Assembly (NCBI RefSeq): GCF_949987535.1
Contig: NC_080070.1
Location: 13,459,770-13,523,769, forward strand
Direction: 5' to 3'
Origin: Balaenoptera acutorostrata
Lineage: Eukaryota; Chordata; Mammalia; Artiodactyla; Balaenopteridae
DNA: 64,000 nt
Below the pieces are notes generated by a model. The model did not search any database, was not told the DNA's origin, and worked only from the letters and a program-made list of their open reading frames with translations. The position numbers and the translations under genes were made by a program. Positions 1 to 11,279 of this stretch are shown here, piece by piece. Each line of letters starts with the position of its first letter. Positions within the stretch are counted from its first letter, which is position 1.

Positions 1-500
1 AAGAGTGACTGAATTTGGAGACAGGGCCTTGTCTTGGCTCAGGCTGCTATAATAAAATGCCATAGACAGGGTGGCTTATAAACAACCAGAAATTTATTTC
101 TCACAGTTCTGGAGGCTGGAAGTCTGAGATCAGGATGCCAGCACAGTTGGGTTCTGATGAGAGCCCTCTTCCAAGTTGCAAACTGGCGACTTCTCATTGT
201 ATCCTCACACAGCAAAAAGAGAACTAGCTAGCTCTCTGGTCTCTTCTTATAAGGGCACTAATGCCATTCATGAGGGCTCTACCACCATGACCTAATAACC
301 TCCCAAAGGCCTCACCTCCAAATACCATCACAATGAGAATTAGATTCAACATATGAATTTTGCGGGAACACTAACATTTAGTCCATGACAGGTCTTTGAG
401 GAAGTAATTAAAGCTCTAAATGAGGCCATAAGGATGGGGTCCTAATCCAATATGATTAGCATCCTTATTAGAAGAGGAGACCAAGACAGGGGAACCTGAG
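1..500 (-). repeat. MaLR (MLT1-type) LTR, antisense, split in two
   Basis: Bases 1-34 and 391-about 500 read, on the minus strand, like the 3' half of an MLT1A-type LTR: 'tatttggagacagggcctt' then 'aatgaggccataagg' and 'cctaatccaatatga'. The element enters from before the window and is interrupted by a second LTR in the opposite orientation. Family name is from remembered consensus; the minus orientation is clear. Confidence 0.65.
35..390 (+). repeat. MLT1A-like solo LTR inserted in another MLT1 LTR
   Basis: Reads as a MaLR solo LTR: 'ggtggcttataaacaacc', 'ttctcacagttctggaggc', 'cttataagggcactaatgcc', ending 'gtccatgaca'. The flanks tgtct (30-34) and ggtct (391-395) look like the 5-bp duplication that ERVL-class integrases make, with one mismatch. 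No internal retroviral genes are present. Confidence 0.75.
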
Positions 501-760
501 GACTGGTGGCCATTAGCCAGGCAGAAGGAAATAGTGTATGCAAAGGCCCTGAGGTTGAGAGGAGCACAGTGTATTTTAGGATCTGAAAGGTGGAGCTCAG
601 AGAACAAGGAGAGAGGTTCTAGAAGAGGCTGGTGAGGCAGGCCAGAGCCAGACCAGGCAGGGCTTCTCAGGCCACATGCAAGAGTTTGGAGTAAGGGCAA
701 TCCATGTTAAGGCCAGAAATGACAGGATCAGGTTTGTGTGGCAACAAGATCCATCTGGCT
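490..760 (-). repeat. Fragment of an ancient dispersed repeat
   Basis: Carries the phrase 'tgcaaaggccctgagg' and, further on, 'ggatcaggtttgtgtgg...gatccatctggctgctctgtgg'. This family recurs at about 5,290, 8,235, 9,095, 35,600 and 36,660 in this window. In more complete copies it begins 'tactatgtgccaggcac', which resembles the antisense end of an L2-type LINE. Strand follows that reading. Exact family not assigned. Confidence 0.5.
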
Positions 761-782
761 GCTCTGTGGAGAGTTTGTAAGA

Positions 783-816
783 TGGGGTTGGGGTGGGGTG
801 GGGTGGGGTGGGATTG
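783..816 (+). repeat. G-rich minisatellite (GGGGT)n
   Basis: About six tandem units of ggggt/ggggtg. Four or more G-runs of at least four within 30 bases give clear G-quadruplex potential on the plus strand. Confidence 0.85.
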
Positions 817-1898
817 GGGGGAGGTGAGGATAGATGTAGAGACACCAGGAGTCCACAGGAGGCAAAGTGAAAAACCGTGGCTTGAACTAGGGTGATGGAA
901 GCAGAGATGAGCGGGTAATTCCAAAAGATATTTAGAAAGATGTGCAAAAAAGAAAAAGACCAGGTCCTTGCTCTCAAAAACCTTACTTTTTCTGCGGATG
1001 GAAAGCCATGCAGAAGGTAGGAATGGTAGTAGATAAGGGAAGGAATAAATAGGAAGAGGAAGGAATAGAGCCTGACCTAATAGAATCCTGAAAGTATTAA
1101 AAATGGAATTCTGAGGGGTGACACTGTAAGAAGAGGAAAGTAAATATTCTTGTGCCTAACGCTGTTCGTCTGATTACCTTACAAAATCCCCTTTGTAACG
1201 CAGAAGCCCCAACATGTATCAGTTCACTACTGGAAATAATATTTTGCATTAAGAGTTTTGGCTTTTAGCCCACCTTCATTCAGTTTTAGATCTGATTTTT
1301 TGCTACTCAACAGATCGTACTCTTGGTTGCCTTTTAATTATTGGATTGCTGTTCGTTATCTGCAGTATCTGACTAGCAACCTTATTATAACAATTGCCCA
1401 AGACTCAGAACTGCACAGGGCACAATAAAAATCTGCAATAATGAAAATGCTTAAATTAAATAAAAATCTCCTAACAAGTAGCAGAGCATGCTGGAATGGA
1501 TTATATGAGTCACTGACTGTATGAATGATTTATTTTGGAAGTTATATCAGCTGAAGAAGATCATATTTTGATCTCAACATTCAATACTCAGGCTTGTCCT
1601 AATACCCTCATCACAGAGCCTCTGAATGAAATAGCCTCAGGCAGAGATTATTAATCTATAAATAAAACCCTGATGGTCTATTGGGATTTACGACTACTGT
1701 TTTTAAAAATATTTGCTAGTGGCTTTAATGGTTGCTGCATATTTCTTTTCAGTGTCCCATATCTGTTTGTAACTGTGTGTGAGTGAGTGTGCGTACTGTG
1801 TTGTAAGCTTGCTAAACTAGCCATATTGTGATATACAGGCTAGAATCTGCTTCTCGTTCTTATTTTTTTTAATACACTATTAGATTCCATTGATCTTT
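817..1898. other. Unassigned unique sequence
   Basis: A/T-rich sequence without a convincing open frame or a repeat I can name. A short GT-rich stretch (gtgtgtgagtgagtgtgcgt) lies near 1,776. Nothing functional is claimed. Confidence 0.5.
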
Positions 1899-2224
1899 TT
1901 TTTTAAATAAATTTATTTATTTTATTTATTTTTATTTTTGGCTGCATTGGGTCTTTGTTGCTGCGCGCGGGCTTTCTGTAGTTGCGGTGAGCGGGGGCTA
2001 TTCTTTGTTGCAGTGCGCGGGCTTCTCATTGCGGTGGCTTCTCTTGTTGCAGAGCATGGGGTCTAGGCACACAGGTTTCAGTAGTTGTGGCACTCGGGCT
2101 CAGTAGTTGTGGCGCACGGGCTTAGTTGCTCCGTGGCACGTGGGATCTTCCCGGACCAGGGCTCAAACCCATGTCCCCTGCATTGGCAGGCGGATTCTTA
2201 ACCACTGCGCCCCCAGGGAAGCCC
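1899..2224 (-). mobile_element. CHR-type SINE (tRNA-derived), minus strand
   Basis: The antisense SINE starts with its tail (ttttaaataaatttatt) and ends with the complement of the head (ccagggaagccc). The complement of the B-box is mutated (gggctcaaaccc). Flanking 'gatctttttt' (1,892) and 'atctttctt' (2,225) are a weak, decayed target duplication. CHR SINEs are non-autonomous, transcribed by RNA polymerase III and mobilised by L1. Confidence 0.93.
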
Positions 2225-2698
2225 ATCTTTCTTATTTTTAAAGAAGAATAAGAAAAGAAGAAAGCCTTATAAAACATTAAAGAAAATCCCAATTTTGTGA
2301 CTTGAGAATGCAGAATGGTTTTATGAATGGAAAACTAGAGAGCTATGTTCTAAATTCTATTCCTCCTTTACTAGAGCAGCACAAAGGAATCGCATGGCAA
2401 GAGATCTCATCAGACACTTCCCAAAAGAGGAGATCCGAATGGCCAGTAATGACATGAAAGGGTACTCGACCTCCTCAGTAATCAGAGAAATGCAAATGGA
2501 AATGAAAATGAGATGCCTTAACAGAATGGCTAGAGTTAAAAGGACTGACTGATGAAGCGCTGACGAAGACATGGAACAATGGGAACAATCATACATTCCT
2601 GGTGGGAGTAAAGTTGGCATAACCATATTGGAAAATTGACAGTATCTAGAAAAGACGAACGTGGACATACACAATGATTCTACTTACAAGAACATCAT

Positions 2699-3195
2699 CG
2701 TATTAGTTTTCTATTGCTGCCGTAACAAATTACCACAAACTTAGTGGAATAAAACAACACATCTTTTTATCTTAGGGTTCTGCAGTTCAGAAGTTCAAAA
2801 TGGGTCTCCTGGGTTAAAATCAAGGTGTCAGCAAGGCTGTGTTCTTTCTGGAGATTCTAGGGAAGAATCCTTTTCCTTGATCATTTCAACTTCTGGAGGC
2901 CACCCATAGTCCTCGGCTGATGGTCCCAGAGCCAGCAACAGTGGGTGGGTCTCAGAATGCATCACTCTGACCTCCTTTTCTGCCCCCTCTCCAACTTCCA
3001 CATTTAAGGACACTTATGATTACACTGGGCCCAGCCAGATCATCCAGGATAATCTTCCTATCTTAAAGTCAGCTGATTATCAAATGTACTTCCATTTGCT
3101 ACCCTAATTCCACTTTGCCATGAAATGTAACATATTCATAGGTTCTGGGGATTAGGATGTAGATATCTCTGTGGACCATTAATCTGCCTACCACA
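2699..3195 (+). repeat. MLT1/MST-like solo LTR inside the old L1
   Basis: Starts 'cgtattagttttctattgctg' (first base of the usual TG changed) with 'taacaaattaccacaaact' and 'aaaatcaaggtgtcagcaa', and ends 'ctgcctaccaca'. It splits an older L1, so it arrived later. I could not see a clean 5-bp duplication. Confidence 0.75.
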
Positions 3196-3510
3196 ATGGC
3201 TAACAGAAATGCATGCACGTGTGTATCAAAAGACATGTACAAGGAGGTTTAGAGCCTAGCGTAGGTAGTGTCTTTACTGGGCAAAAAGTGGAAATAACCC
3301 AAATGTATATCAGTGGTAGAATAGATTGTTATAGAATGTATATTGTAGTATATTCATATAACAGAATCCTTTATGGTAATGAAATACATTGAGTTACAGC
3401 TTCATACTACAGCTTAAATGGACCTCACACATATGTTAAGCAAGAAGCCAGACGCAAAACACGTACCGCAGGATTTTATTTATATATAAGTTTAAAAACA
3501 GGCAAATGTG

Positions 3511-3551
3511 TCAATTATACCTCAGTAAAGCTGAAAAAAAAAAAAAAAACC
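3511..3551 (+). mobile_element. Ultra-short L1 3'-end insertion with TSD
   Basis: Only the last ~24 bases of an L1 3' end (tcaattatacctcagtaaag) plus a poly(A) tail were inserted. Flanks caggcaaatgtg (3,499-3,510) and caagcaaatgtg (3,552-3,563) form a 12-bp TSD with one mismatch. Confidence 0.75.
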
Positions 3552-3859
3552 CAAGCAAATGTGGTGCCAGAGTCTAGGTAGTGGCTACATCTACGGAGGA
3601 AGAAGAAAGGTGATGACTGGGAGGAGAACTAGGGCTTCTGGATGCTTCTGGATGATTCTAGGTCATGTTCTGTTTCTTGACCTGAGTGGTTACATGGGTG
3701 TGTTCATTTTATGAAAATTCACTGAGCTGTACACTTTAGATCGGTACACTTTTCATATCTGTGTTATGCTTCGATAAAAAGGTTTTTAAAATGACCCACC
3801 TACGTTACTGTTTCTTATTAAATGTTTTTAACTATTGGTCTCACGTCACTGGGCAGCCC

Positions 3860-4137
3860 TGGCGAGAGGCCCACACGATTGAGTTTGGAAGCAGATCTTC
3901 CGAGGCCTGTGAACAGCCACACAGGTGAGCTTCGAAGTGGCCCTTGGAGCCGTGGGATGAGGCTGCAGCCCAGACCGACACCTTGACTGCAGCCTGCGAG
4001 ACCCTGAGCCGGACACCAGCTCAACCACTGCCAGATGCCGACCCACAGGAACTGTGAGACAATAGGTGCTTGCTGTTTCAAATCGCTAAGTATCGGGAGT
4101 AATTTGTTCCTCAGCAACAGATCGCTAATACGGGAAC
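3860..4137 (+). repeat. Ancient LTR-like repeat, 3' part
   Basis: The wording 'aggaactgtgagacaatagg', 'ttgctgtttcaaatcgcta' and 'taatttgttcctcagcaac' followed by 'gatcgctaatacgg' is that of a common old mammalian LTR end. Family not named. The large minus-strand frame over this region is not treated as a gene. Confidence 0.5.
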
Positions 4138-5240
4138 CACCTAGTGCTGCTTCGCATTTGCAGAGATTTTCGGGAGAGGCCTGGCCTGTGCAGTCCACGT
4201 ATCCACGTGAAAGCAGAAGTGCAGCTCTGATCAGAAAGTCGGCTCCATAAATCAGTGCCCTGTCGGGGAGTACACGAAACAGGTGTAGTGTGCAGCCCAC
4301 ATGAGCTGGGCAAAGAGCAGCACCTGCATTACGGAAGACAGAAAACGGTGACGCTGTGTCCCAAAGGTTGGGCCTAGACATCCCGTACCAAACACTAGGT
4401 AGAGAGATAAAGGTCCCGCTGGCTGATACTCCGACACACTCCAGATATGGCGTCCAGGGCATGGATTCCTTTCCTGCAAGACTTCAGATGAGCCCTTCTT
4501 TTCCTCCAAGTACAGCAACCAGTGGTTCCCAGAGCCTTTTCAACCCCTATGATGGTTGCTCAAGCCTTCCCCGGAGCAGCTGTGCTGAGGAGTGCTTCCA
4601 AGCAATGGAAACAAGGAAGTCCTGTGACATCGCACCTCCCCTGAGCTGCTCCAGGCCTGGCCGCTCAGCCAAGTGACCGAGCTCTGCCACTGGCTGCATG
4701 ACTTCTCAGCTGCCCCCTCCACAGCCCAGCGCACAGGCGTGTTCCTCTTCCTCCAGGGAAACTTGTTGACAGATTTTGTGGTTATTTACCACTAAATCTG
4801 GCAGCACACTTTCCCACAGATGTCTCCAAACTCCATAATACGTATCGCAACACCCCAGCTAGCTCGCGGGCTTTTGGAGACACAGAATTTGTCTCATGCA
4901 CCCTCTGTAGCATCACATGCGAAGGCAGGCTGGTCACACGCGCCCTTGAACTCGGGGGAAGGAGCCACGTGTGCGGAGATATGCTTATTTCTACATTCAC
5001 ACAGACGTGCCAAGAAAAGGCAGCTTTTTTATTTCCTATAACTGATCTGCTCTTCACCATCAGCCCCCATCCCATTGGGTAACTCTGAAGAGAAACAAAA
5101 TTAAAATTTGAGCAGTGTATAGTTTCATAGTTTATTTTACCTAAAATGGTCTGGGTTGTTTGTTTCTTTGTTTTAATCACTCAGCCTCTTTGTGGTGTGA
5201 AGCTCAGTAGTTCAGATTTCCTCCATACCTAGTTCCTTTC
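4138..5240. other. Unassigned unique sequence
   Basis: Moderate GC with several short open frames on both strands and no recognisable domain. No repeat could be named. Confidence 0.5.
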
Positions 5241-5289
5241 AAGGATGCTGTGTGGAAAGGTAGAGAGCATTCAGGGCCTTACGGTAGCG

Positions 5290-6640
5290 GAGATCGGGGG
5301 GCAGCCTTCACTGAATCATTTCACTCAAAAAATATTGATCGAGCTCCTACTATGTCCCAGTACTATGTTCCAGGGGCTGGATAGACAGCCGTGGACAAAG
5401 TCCCTACCCTCTGGCCTCATGGACCTTATATTCTGCGGGATGAACAACAGATAATATATAGACTCACAATATGTAATATGTCAGGGGGAGATAGGTGATT
5501 ATGCGGGCGGGAGAGGCAGGTTAAGGGAGATAGAGAGTGCAGGGCGGGGCTATTCTTCCACATGGGGTGGCCACGGAAGAGCCTACTAATAAGAAGACAT
5601 TTGGGGGCTTCCCTGGTGGCGCAGTGGTTGAGAATCCGCCTGCCAATGCAGGGGACACGGGTTCGCGCCCTGGTCTGGGAAGATCCCACATGCCACGGAG
5701 CGACTAGGCCCGTGAGCCACAATTACTGAGCCTGCGCGTCTGGAGCCTGTGCTCCGCAACAAGAGAGGCCGCGATAGTGAGAGGCCCGCGCACCGCGATG
5801 AAGAGTGGCCCCCGCTCGCCGCAACTGGAGAAAGCCCTCACACAGAAACGAGGACCCAATACAGCCAAAAGTAAATAAATAAAAATAAATTAAAAAAAAA
5901 AAGAAGACATTTGAAGCTGAGTCCTGAAGAAAGTGCAGGACTGCTTCTGGGGGCAGGGCCTTCCAGACAGGCAGAAGAGCAAGGGCACAGGCCTGGAGGC
6001 CAGCGCGGGCACGACGTGGAGCAGGAAGGGCAGGGACTCCTGACGGCTGGACCGGAGGGAGCGAGGGTGAGAGGCTGCCAGAGTGCGGCAGACCCGGTGG
6101 GCCGTGGGGAGGAGTTTTGCTTTTACAGTGAGATGAGAAGCCTTTGGGGACTTTGAGCAGAGAAGCGACATACATTTTAAAAGTCCCATGACAGCCGCTG
6201 GTGGGGAACAGGCTACAGGCGAGCAGGCATGGGCGAAGAGAGGTGAGTTGGAAGGCGACTGCAAAAATCCCGGTGAACGACGACAGTGCATGGCCCAGGG
6301 TCGTAGCACTAATGGTACGAGAGATAAAGAAGTCGAGGGTACTCCATGGCTTTTGGTTGAGCAACTGGAAGACTGCCATTTCCCTGTAGAAGAAGAGAAG
6401 GCTGAGGGGGAGGCTTGCTGAGGGGAGAAGAGGGCATGGACTTCAGTTTTGTGCAAGCAGAAGTGTTAAGGAAGGAACTGCCTTTAAAGGTCTGAGTTCA
6501 AGGAAGAGCAAAGAGTGGAGACATACGATTGAGATTTGTAGTGTGTGGGAAGTGTTTAAAGCCATGACACTGGATGATATCACTAAAGGAGTTGAGTATA
6601 GACAGGAATTCCAGAGCTTGGAGATAAAGAGGAATCTGCA
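5290..6640 (-). repeat. Ancient dispersed repeat (L2-like antisense), split by a SINE
   Basis: Phrases 'gagctcctactatgtccc', 'ccaggggctggatagacag', 'cctcatggaccttatattc' and, after the SINE, 'gcttttacagtgagatgaga', 'gaagcctttggggactttg', 'ttgagcaactggaagactg' and 'aaagccatgacactggatga' are in the fixed order of one long old element. Bases 5,604-5,900 are a later SINE insertion. Confidence 0.65.
5604..5900 (+). mobile_element. CHR-type SINE with perfect 13-bp TSD
   Basis: Head gggggcttccctggtggcgc with A-box (tggcgcagtggttgag) and a mutated B-box (ggttcgcgccc), a central tRNA-unrelated part and an A-rich tail. The duplication aagaagacatttg is identical at 5,591-5,603 and 5,901-5,913, so the insertion is fairly young. 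Confidence 0.97.
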
Positions 6641-8095
6641 AAGGGGACTGAGAAAGAGGACCGGTCCCAGCCATTTGCCCTGGTCTCAATGTCTCCGCCC
6701 AGGGCGGTGTCTTCTGCCAACCCCAAGCTTCCACCTGCCCCCAGCACTCTCTGCATCCCCTCTTGGCCAGGGAAGAACTTCCGGGTGCTCTGCTCTTCCT
6801 GAGCCGGCCAAGAGGACCCAGAAGTGCCGCCTCAGGGTCCTTCATGCAGCCACTTCCTCAGGCAATGCCTTATGACCGCTCTTTTGTCACCTTGGACAGG
6901 TGGGTCTTTGACTGGGAACAGGTAGCCTCCTCTAAGGTGTGTCCAGGTACATGTGCCACAAGGCCACCCTTCACTTTAACCTTCTCAGCTCCCCCATAAC
7001 TACCTGTTTCTCTCCCCAGTCCTCCACCTACACACACACACAAACACACACACACACTGAAGTCTTCCCACCCCTAGAAACGGGCAACGAGAACCCACCT
7101 GATTTTTCATCCTAGCTCAGTCTCCCCTCAACCTGGATAGGTCTTCTCTCTGATGTGGACCTCCCTTTTCCAAAACTCACCCATCTATCCAACCAGGCAT
7201 GGCTCTTCATATGTTAGAAGACCTATCCAGGTTTCTAGAACCTAGAAAACCCTCTTCTCGTTCCATAAATCCTAGCTTTCAAGATCAAGCTCTTGACTAA
7301 GAGGTCAAAGTAGTGAGGATTCGAAACCCAAAGGTAATCAAGTTGCCTCTCAGTTCTACCCACCTTCTCCTTCCCTGGTGCAGTAAACTCTGTGACTCAG
7401 ACTTGGAGGGAGATTGTTGCAAGTAATGTGATTTAAAGGAGAAATGAAAATACGTCATTTTTAATATTTTCCAAATAGGATTCTGTTCTCGACCCAACCA
7501 TCTACCTGCAGATAACAATTCTCCCTTTCCCTTTCACTCCCTACTCACCAAAAAGAGGGGGATCTAGAGGTGAATTGTGAATGGAAAACCTTATAGTGAG
7601 GGCTGAGAGGGAAGGGAGTAGAGCGCAGACTGCATGAGGGCAGGTGAGAATCGGCAGAGGCTCAGAGCTGGGAAGGCGGGGCAGTCCTGAGGCTCACCTC
7701 CCGGTCTTCTCCAGGCTGGGAATGGGTCGGGAGGGGGCATATTTTTAATGTGCAAGGTCCCCGCCCCTGGAGTCAAGCCCAAGCCCTGGAGAGCTTAGTT
7801 CTGTGGCCAGCGAGGGAAGCTGCAGGAGGAGGTGCTACTGAGCCCAGGGAAGATTTAGCACATTGATTTTTTTCCCCCTTATGTTTTTTTAAGGCACTGT
7901 GGTTTGTGATTGAGTGGGGAGGTTGGGGAGGAGAGCCAAGGCTTTTAAAGGTGCCAATACTCCAGCCAGAAATAAGGAAGAGTGGCTGCTAAAAGAGCCT
8001 GGATTCTCCGTTCCACCCTCCTGTGCCTCATTTTTCTTCTCCTCTTTTCTGCTTTCTTGGATGACCCTGCCTGTCAGCAATGTGATTAAAAGCTT
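6641..8095. other. Unassigned sequence with one CA repeat
   Basis: Mostly unique. A (CA)n microsatellite lies at 7,029-7,058. The stretch 7,725-7,770 has an AT-rich core (catatttttaatgt) next to a GC box (ccccgcccct) but no gene is seen beside it. Confidence 0.5.
7029..7058 (+). repeat. (CA)n microsatellite
   Basis: About 15 CA units with one interruption (caaaca). Confidence 0.9.
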
Positions 8096-8099
8096 TGGT

Positions 8100-8215
8100 G
8101 AAGCGCAGAGCAGGACTGGGAGGAGGGCTCAGAGTGGGAGTCAGAAGGCCTGGGTCCTGAGCCTGGCTGATGATCTGACCTTGAGCACATCGCCACCCAG
8201 CTCCCTGGTTCCTGC
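8100..8215 (+). repeat. MIR SINE fragment
   Basis: 'gggagtcagaaggcctggg' then 'ctgatctgaccttgagc' follows the MIR core order (GGAGTCAGAC...TGGGTT...GACCTTGGGCAA). Old and diverged. Confidence 0.55.
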
Positions 8216-8234
8216 CTCCCTTCCTTCACGTGCT

Positions 8235-8520
8235 CTTTCATTCTGCATCCGTCAAATATTAACGGAGTGTCTATTGTGTGCCAGGCACTCTTCATGCAGT
8301 CGTGACAAAACAGACACGGTCCTGCCCTCAGGAGGCTTATACTCTAGGAAGGTAGAGGACATTCAAGAAAGGGCAAGAAATAAATATGTGCCTACAGGTA
8401 ATGCTAAATGCCACCGAGCAAAACAACCGCACACTATGGAAGAGAATCACCACGCAGTTGGTGGTCAGGGCAGGTTTCTCTCTGAGACATTTAAGCAAGG
8501 GCCACAAGGATGACATAAAA
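8235..8520 (-). repeat. Ancient dispersed repeat (L2-like antisense)
   Basis: 'gtctattgtgtgccaggcac', 'ctgccctcaggaggcttata' and 'ggtcagggcaggtttctct' mark the same old family as at 5,290. Confidence 0.65.
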
Positions 8521-8529
8521 TGGTGGTGG

Positions 8530-9090
8530 GACCCAGGTCACACCCACGGGGACAGAGTGCCAAGGAAACTAACAGATGATGAGGAAAAGAGCTCCAGTTG
8601 ACCCCTCATCTGGTAGGACAGATTCAGGAGCTACTTTCCACATTTTTTAAGCTTATTCGCTTGTTCGTTAGCACCCGTCTGTAAGGTGGCACCTAGAAAT
8701 CCAGTGTCTGAGTGTTTCCTGCCCTTGACAGAACCATGTTAGGGCATAGTGGTACAAGTCTGCTATTTTCTTTTTTTTTAAATAGGACTTTCTAAATTGA
8801 AAGAATTTGTGAACAATGCTATAATTAGGATCTCAAATACTTCTTATATCAAAAGTCAGGAAGCAGAGATACTTGTGAAATCAACTCTCTACATTTTCAT
8901 TTGGGAAAGCCTCAAATTCTTTTATAGAAAATTGGAAATTGAGTATGTCCCAAGATCTTTCTTATATAGTAGTAACATTCCCATCTGGTAGACTCTGAGC
9001 AATTACCAACAAAGATCAATAAAGCCAAGTTGTACGTTGGTGACTATGGTTACAAATATTCTTCCCATTCTTTTCTCCCTATTATCCATC
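8530..9090. other. Unassigned sequence
   Basis: A/T-rich unique sequence; no gene or nameable repeat seen. Confidence 0.5.
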
Positions 9091-10087
9091 TCTATGCCCA
9101 TTTACTCAGCAAACATTTACTAGACACCTACTGTGTGCCAGGGACCATCCTTCACACTGGCTGGGAATATAGCAATGAACAAAAGAACAGACTAAGTCCC
9201 TCTTCTCGTGAAGCTTATCTTTTGCTGGAGGGAGACAGTCAATAAATAAACAAATTAACATGCAATCAGTCTGTTAGCCATTGATGACAAAAAGAGAAAG
9301 AAAGCAGAGAAAGGAGATAGAGAGTGACTCATGGGGGTCAGAGTTCCTACTTTGTACAGAAGTCAGAGAAGATGATATTTGAGCAGAGACTGGAAAGACT
9401 CTAAGGAAAGAGTATTCCAGGCAGAGGAAACAGAATATGCAAAGGTTCTGGGTGGTGGGGTGTTTGATATGTGCTAGAAACAGGAAGCTGGTGTGGCTGG
9501 AGTGGAGTGAGAGGTGTCTTTGTCTTCATACTTCCTGAGACAATGATTTGGGTACAAGGGGTTTCTGGAGGTGATCTTAGGAAGCACTAAGAGAGAGTGG
9601 GGAAGAGAGAGAGGGAAGGAAGGAAAGCTAACAATGGGACATTAATGAGTGGGTGTCTCAGTGTGGGCCACTGAGGCTCAGTCTTGCTGGGGACCTCTGA
9701 GAATACATGGGACATGCCTCAGAACTGCCCCAGTGACCAGTCAGGAAGCTGGGTATTTTCCCACTCCTGCCTCACTGCTGAAGATGGCTTCTGGAAGCTG
9801 CCCCTGAGGCCAAAGAAGACCTCCAGGCAGATGCACAAAGACCACTGGAGCCCAGGGCAGTGTTAGCAGGTGGCCTCTGGGGCAAGCCAGGGGTATGGGC
9901 AGGGCACTGACCTCATCTGCTGGAGGAGGCAACAGGAAGAGATGAGATCCAGAGGCGGCGCAGCCCAGATCAGGTGGGTCTGCTAGGCCTCGATAAGAAC
10001 TGTGGACTTTATCTTCAGCACGGTGGCAAGCATTTGGAGACTTTAAGCAACATGATCTGATTTCCACTTTTAAATAAAAATATTATG

Positions 10088-10350
10088 GGGGCCGGAGGGA
10101 GGGATAGACTGGGAGGTTGAGGTTGACATGTACACGCACTGCTATATTTAAAGCAGATAACCAACAAGGACCTACTGTACAGCACAGGGAACTCTGCTCA
10201 ATACTCTGTAATGACCTAAATGGGAAAAGAATTTGAAAAAAAATAGATGCATTTCTATGTATAACTGAATCACTTCGCTGTACACCTGAAACTAACACAA
10301 CATTGTCAATCAACTGTACTCCAATATAAAATTTTTAAAAAAAATTTTTA
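10088..10350 (+). mobile_element. Truncated L1 3' end
   Basis: 3' UTR of cetartiodactyl type: 'caaggacctactgtacagca', 'cagggaactctgctcaata', 'cgctgtacacctgaaacta', ending in A/T-rich tail. The left flank is the first copy of the aaaaatattatg duplication. Confidence 0.85.
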
Positions 10351-10404
10351 AAGATGTGGTATATACACACAATGGACTATTACTCAGCCATTAAAAAAGA
10401 ATGA

Positions 10405-11279
10405 GGAGAGCCGACTCCCTCTTGTGAGAGCACCGGAATCACAAATAACTGCTGAACAATCATCATCAGGAAGACACTGGAACTCACCAAAAAATATACC
10501 CCACATCCAAAGACAGAGGAGAAACCACAATGAGATGGTAGGAGGGGCGCAATCACAATAAAATTAAATCTCATAACTGCTGGGTGGGTGACTCACAAAC
10601 TGGAGAACACTTATACCACAGAAGTCCACCCACGGAGTGAAGATTCTGAGCCCCGCGTCAGGCTTCCCAGCCTAGGGGTCCGGCAATGGGAGGAGGAATT
10701 CCTAGAGAATCAGACTTTGAAGGCTAGCAGGATTCGATTGCAGGACTTTGACAGGACTGCGGGAAACAGAGACTCCACACTTGGAGGGCACACACAAAGT
10801 AGTGTGCACATCGGGACCCAGGGGAAGGAGCAGTGACCCTGTAGGAGACTGAACCAGACCTTCCTGCTAGTGTTGGAGGGTCTCCTGCAGAGGCAGGGGG
10901 TGGCTGTGTCTCACCGTGAGGAAAAGGACACTGGCAGGAGAAGTTCTGGGAAGTGTTCCTTGGCGTGAGCCCTCCCAGAGTCCGCCATTAGCCCCACCAA
11001 ACAGCCCAGGTAGGCTCCAGTGTTGGGTCGCCTCAGGCCAACAACCAACAGGGAAGGGAACCCAGCCCAACCCATCAGCAGACAAGCAGATTAAAGTTTT
11101 ACTGAGCTCTGCCCACCAGAGCAACAGCCAGCTCTACCCACCACCAGTCCCTCCCATCAGGAAACTTGCACAAACCTCTGAGATAGCCTCATCCACCACA
11201 GGGCAGACAGCAGAAGCAAGAAGAACTACAATCCTGCAGCCTGTGGAATAAAAACCACATTCACAGAAAGATAAACAAG
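10405..11279 (+). promoter_or_regulatory. L1 copy 1 5' UTR
   Basis: About 875 bases before ORF1, starting ggagagccgactccctct. L1 5' UTRs normally hold an internal RNA polymerase II promoter. Only the last ~200 bases ('ctgcccaccag', 'cctcatccaccac', 'atcctgcagcctg') align by eye with L1 copy 2; the rest is unrelated. The promoter role is inferred from the family. Confidence 0.6.

Larger units (their letters stand above)
2360..3790 (+). mobile_element. Old L1 (L1M-type) 3' part, split by an LTR
   Basis: Two blocks (2,360-2,698 and 3,196-3,790) match the end of L1 ORF2 and the 3' UTR: 'cagtaatgacatgaaaggg', 'atcagagaaatgcaaatgg', then 'ggaaataacccaaatg' and 'aatcctttatggtaatgaaa'. Frames are badly broken, so this is an ancient copy. 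It hosts the LTR at 2,699 and the tiny L1 insertion at 3,511. Subfamily not determined. Confidence 0.8.

Noticed and set aside
3818..4462. 214-codon minus-strand open frame
   Set aside because: Half of it is antisense to an old LTR-like repeat; no known motif and no conservation evidence.
5723..6456. Minus-strand frames of 218 and 188 codons
   Set aside because: They run through a SINE and an ancient repeat; the translated ends are typical antisense SINE peptides.
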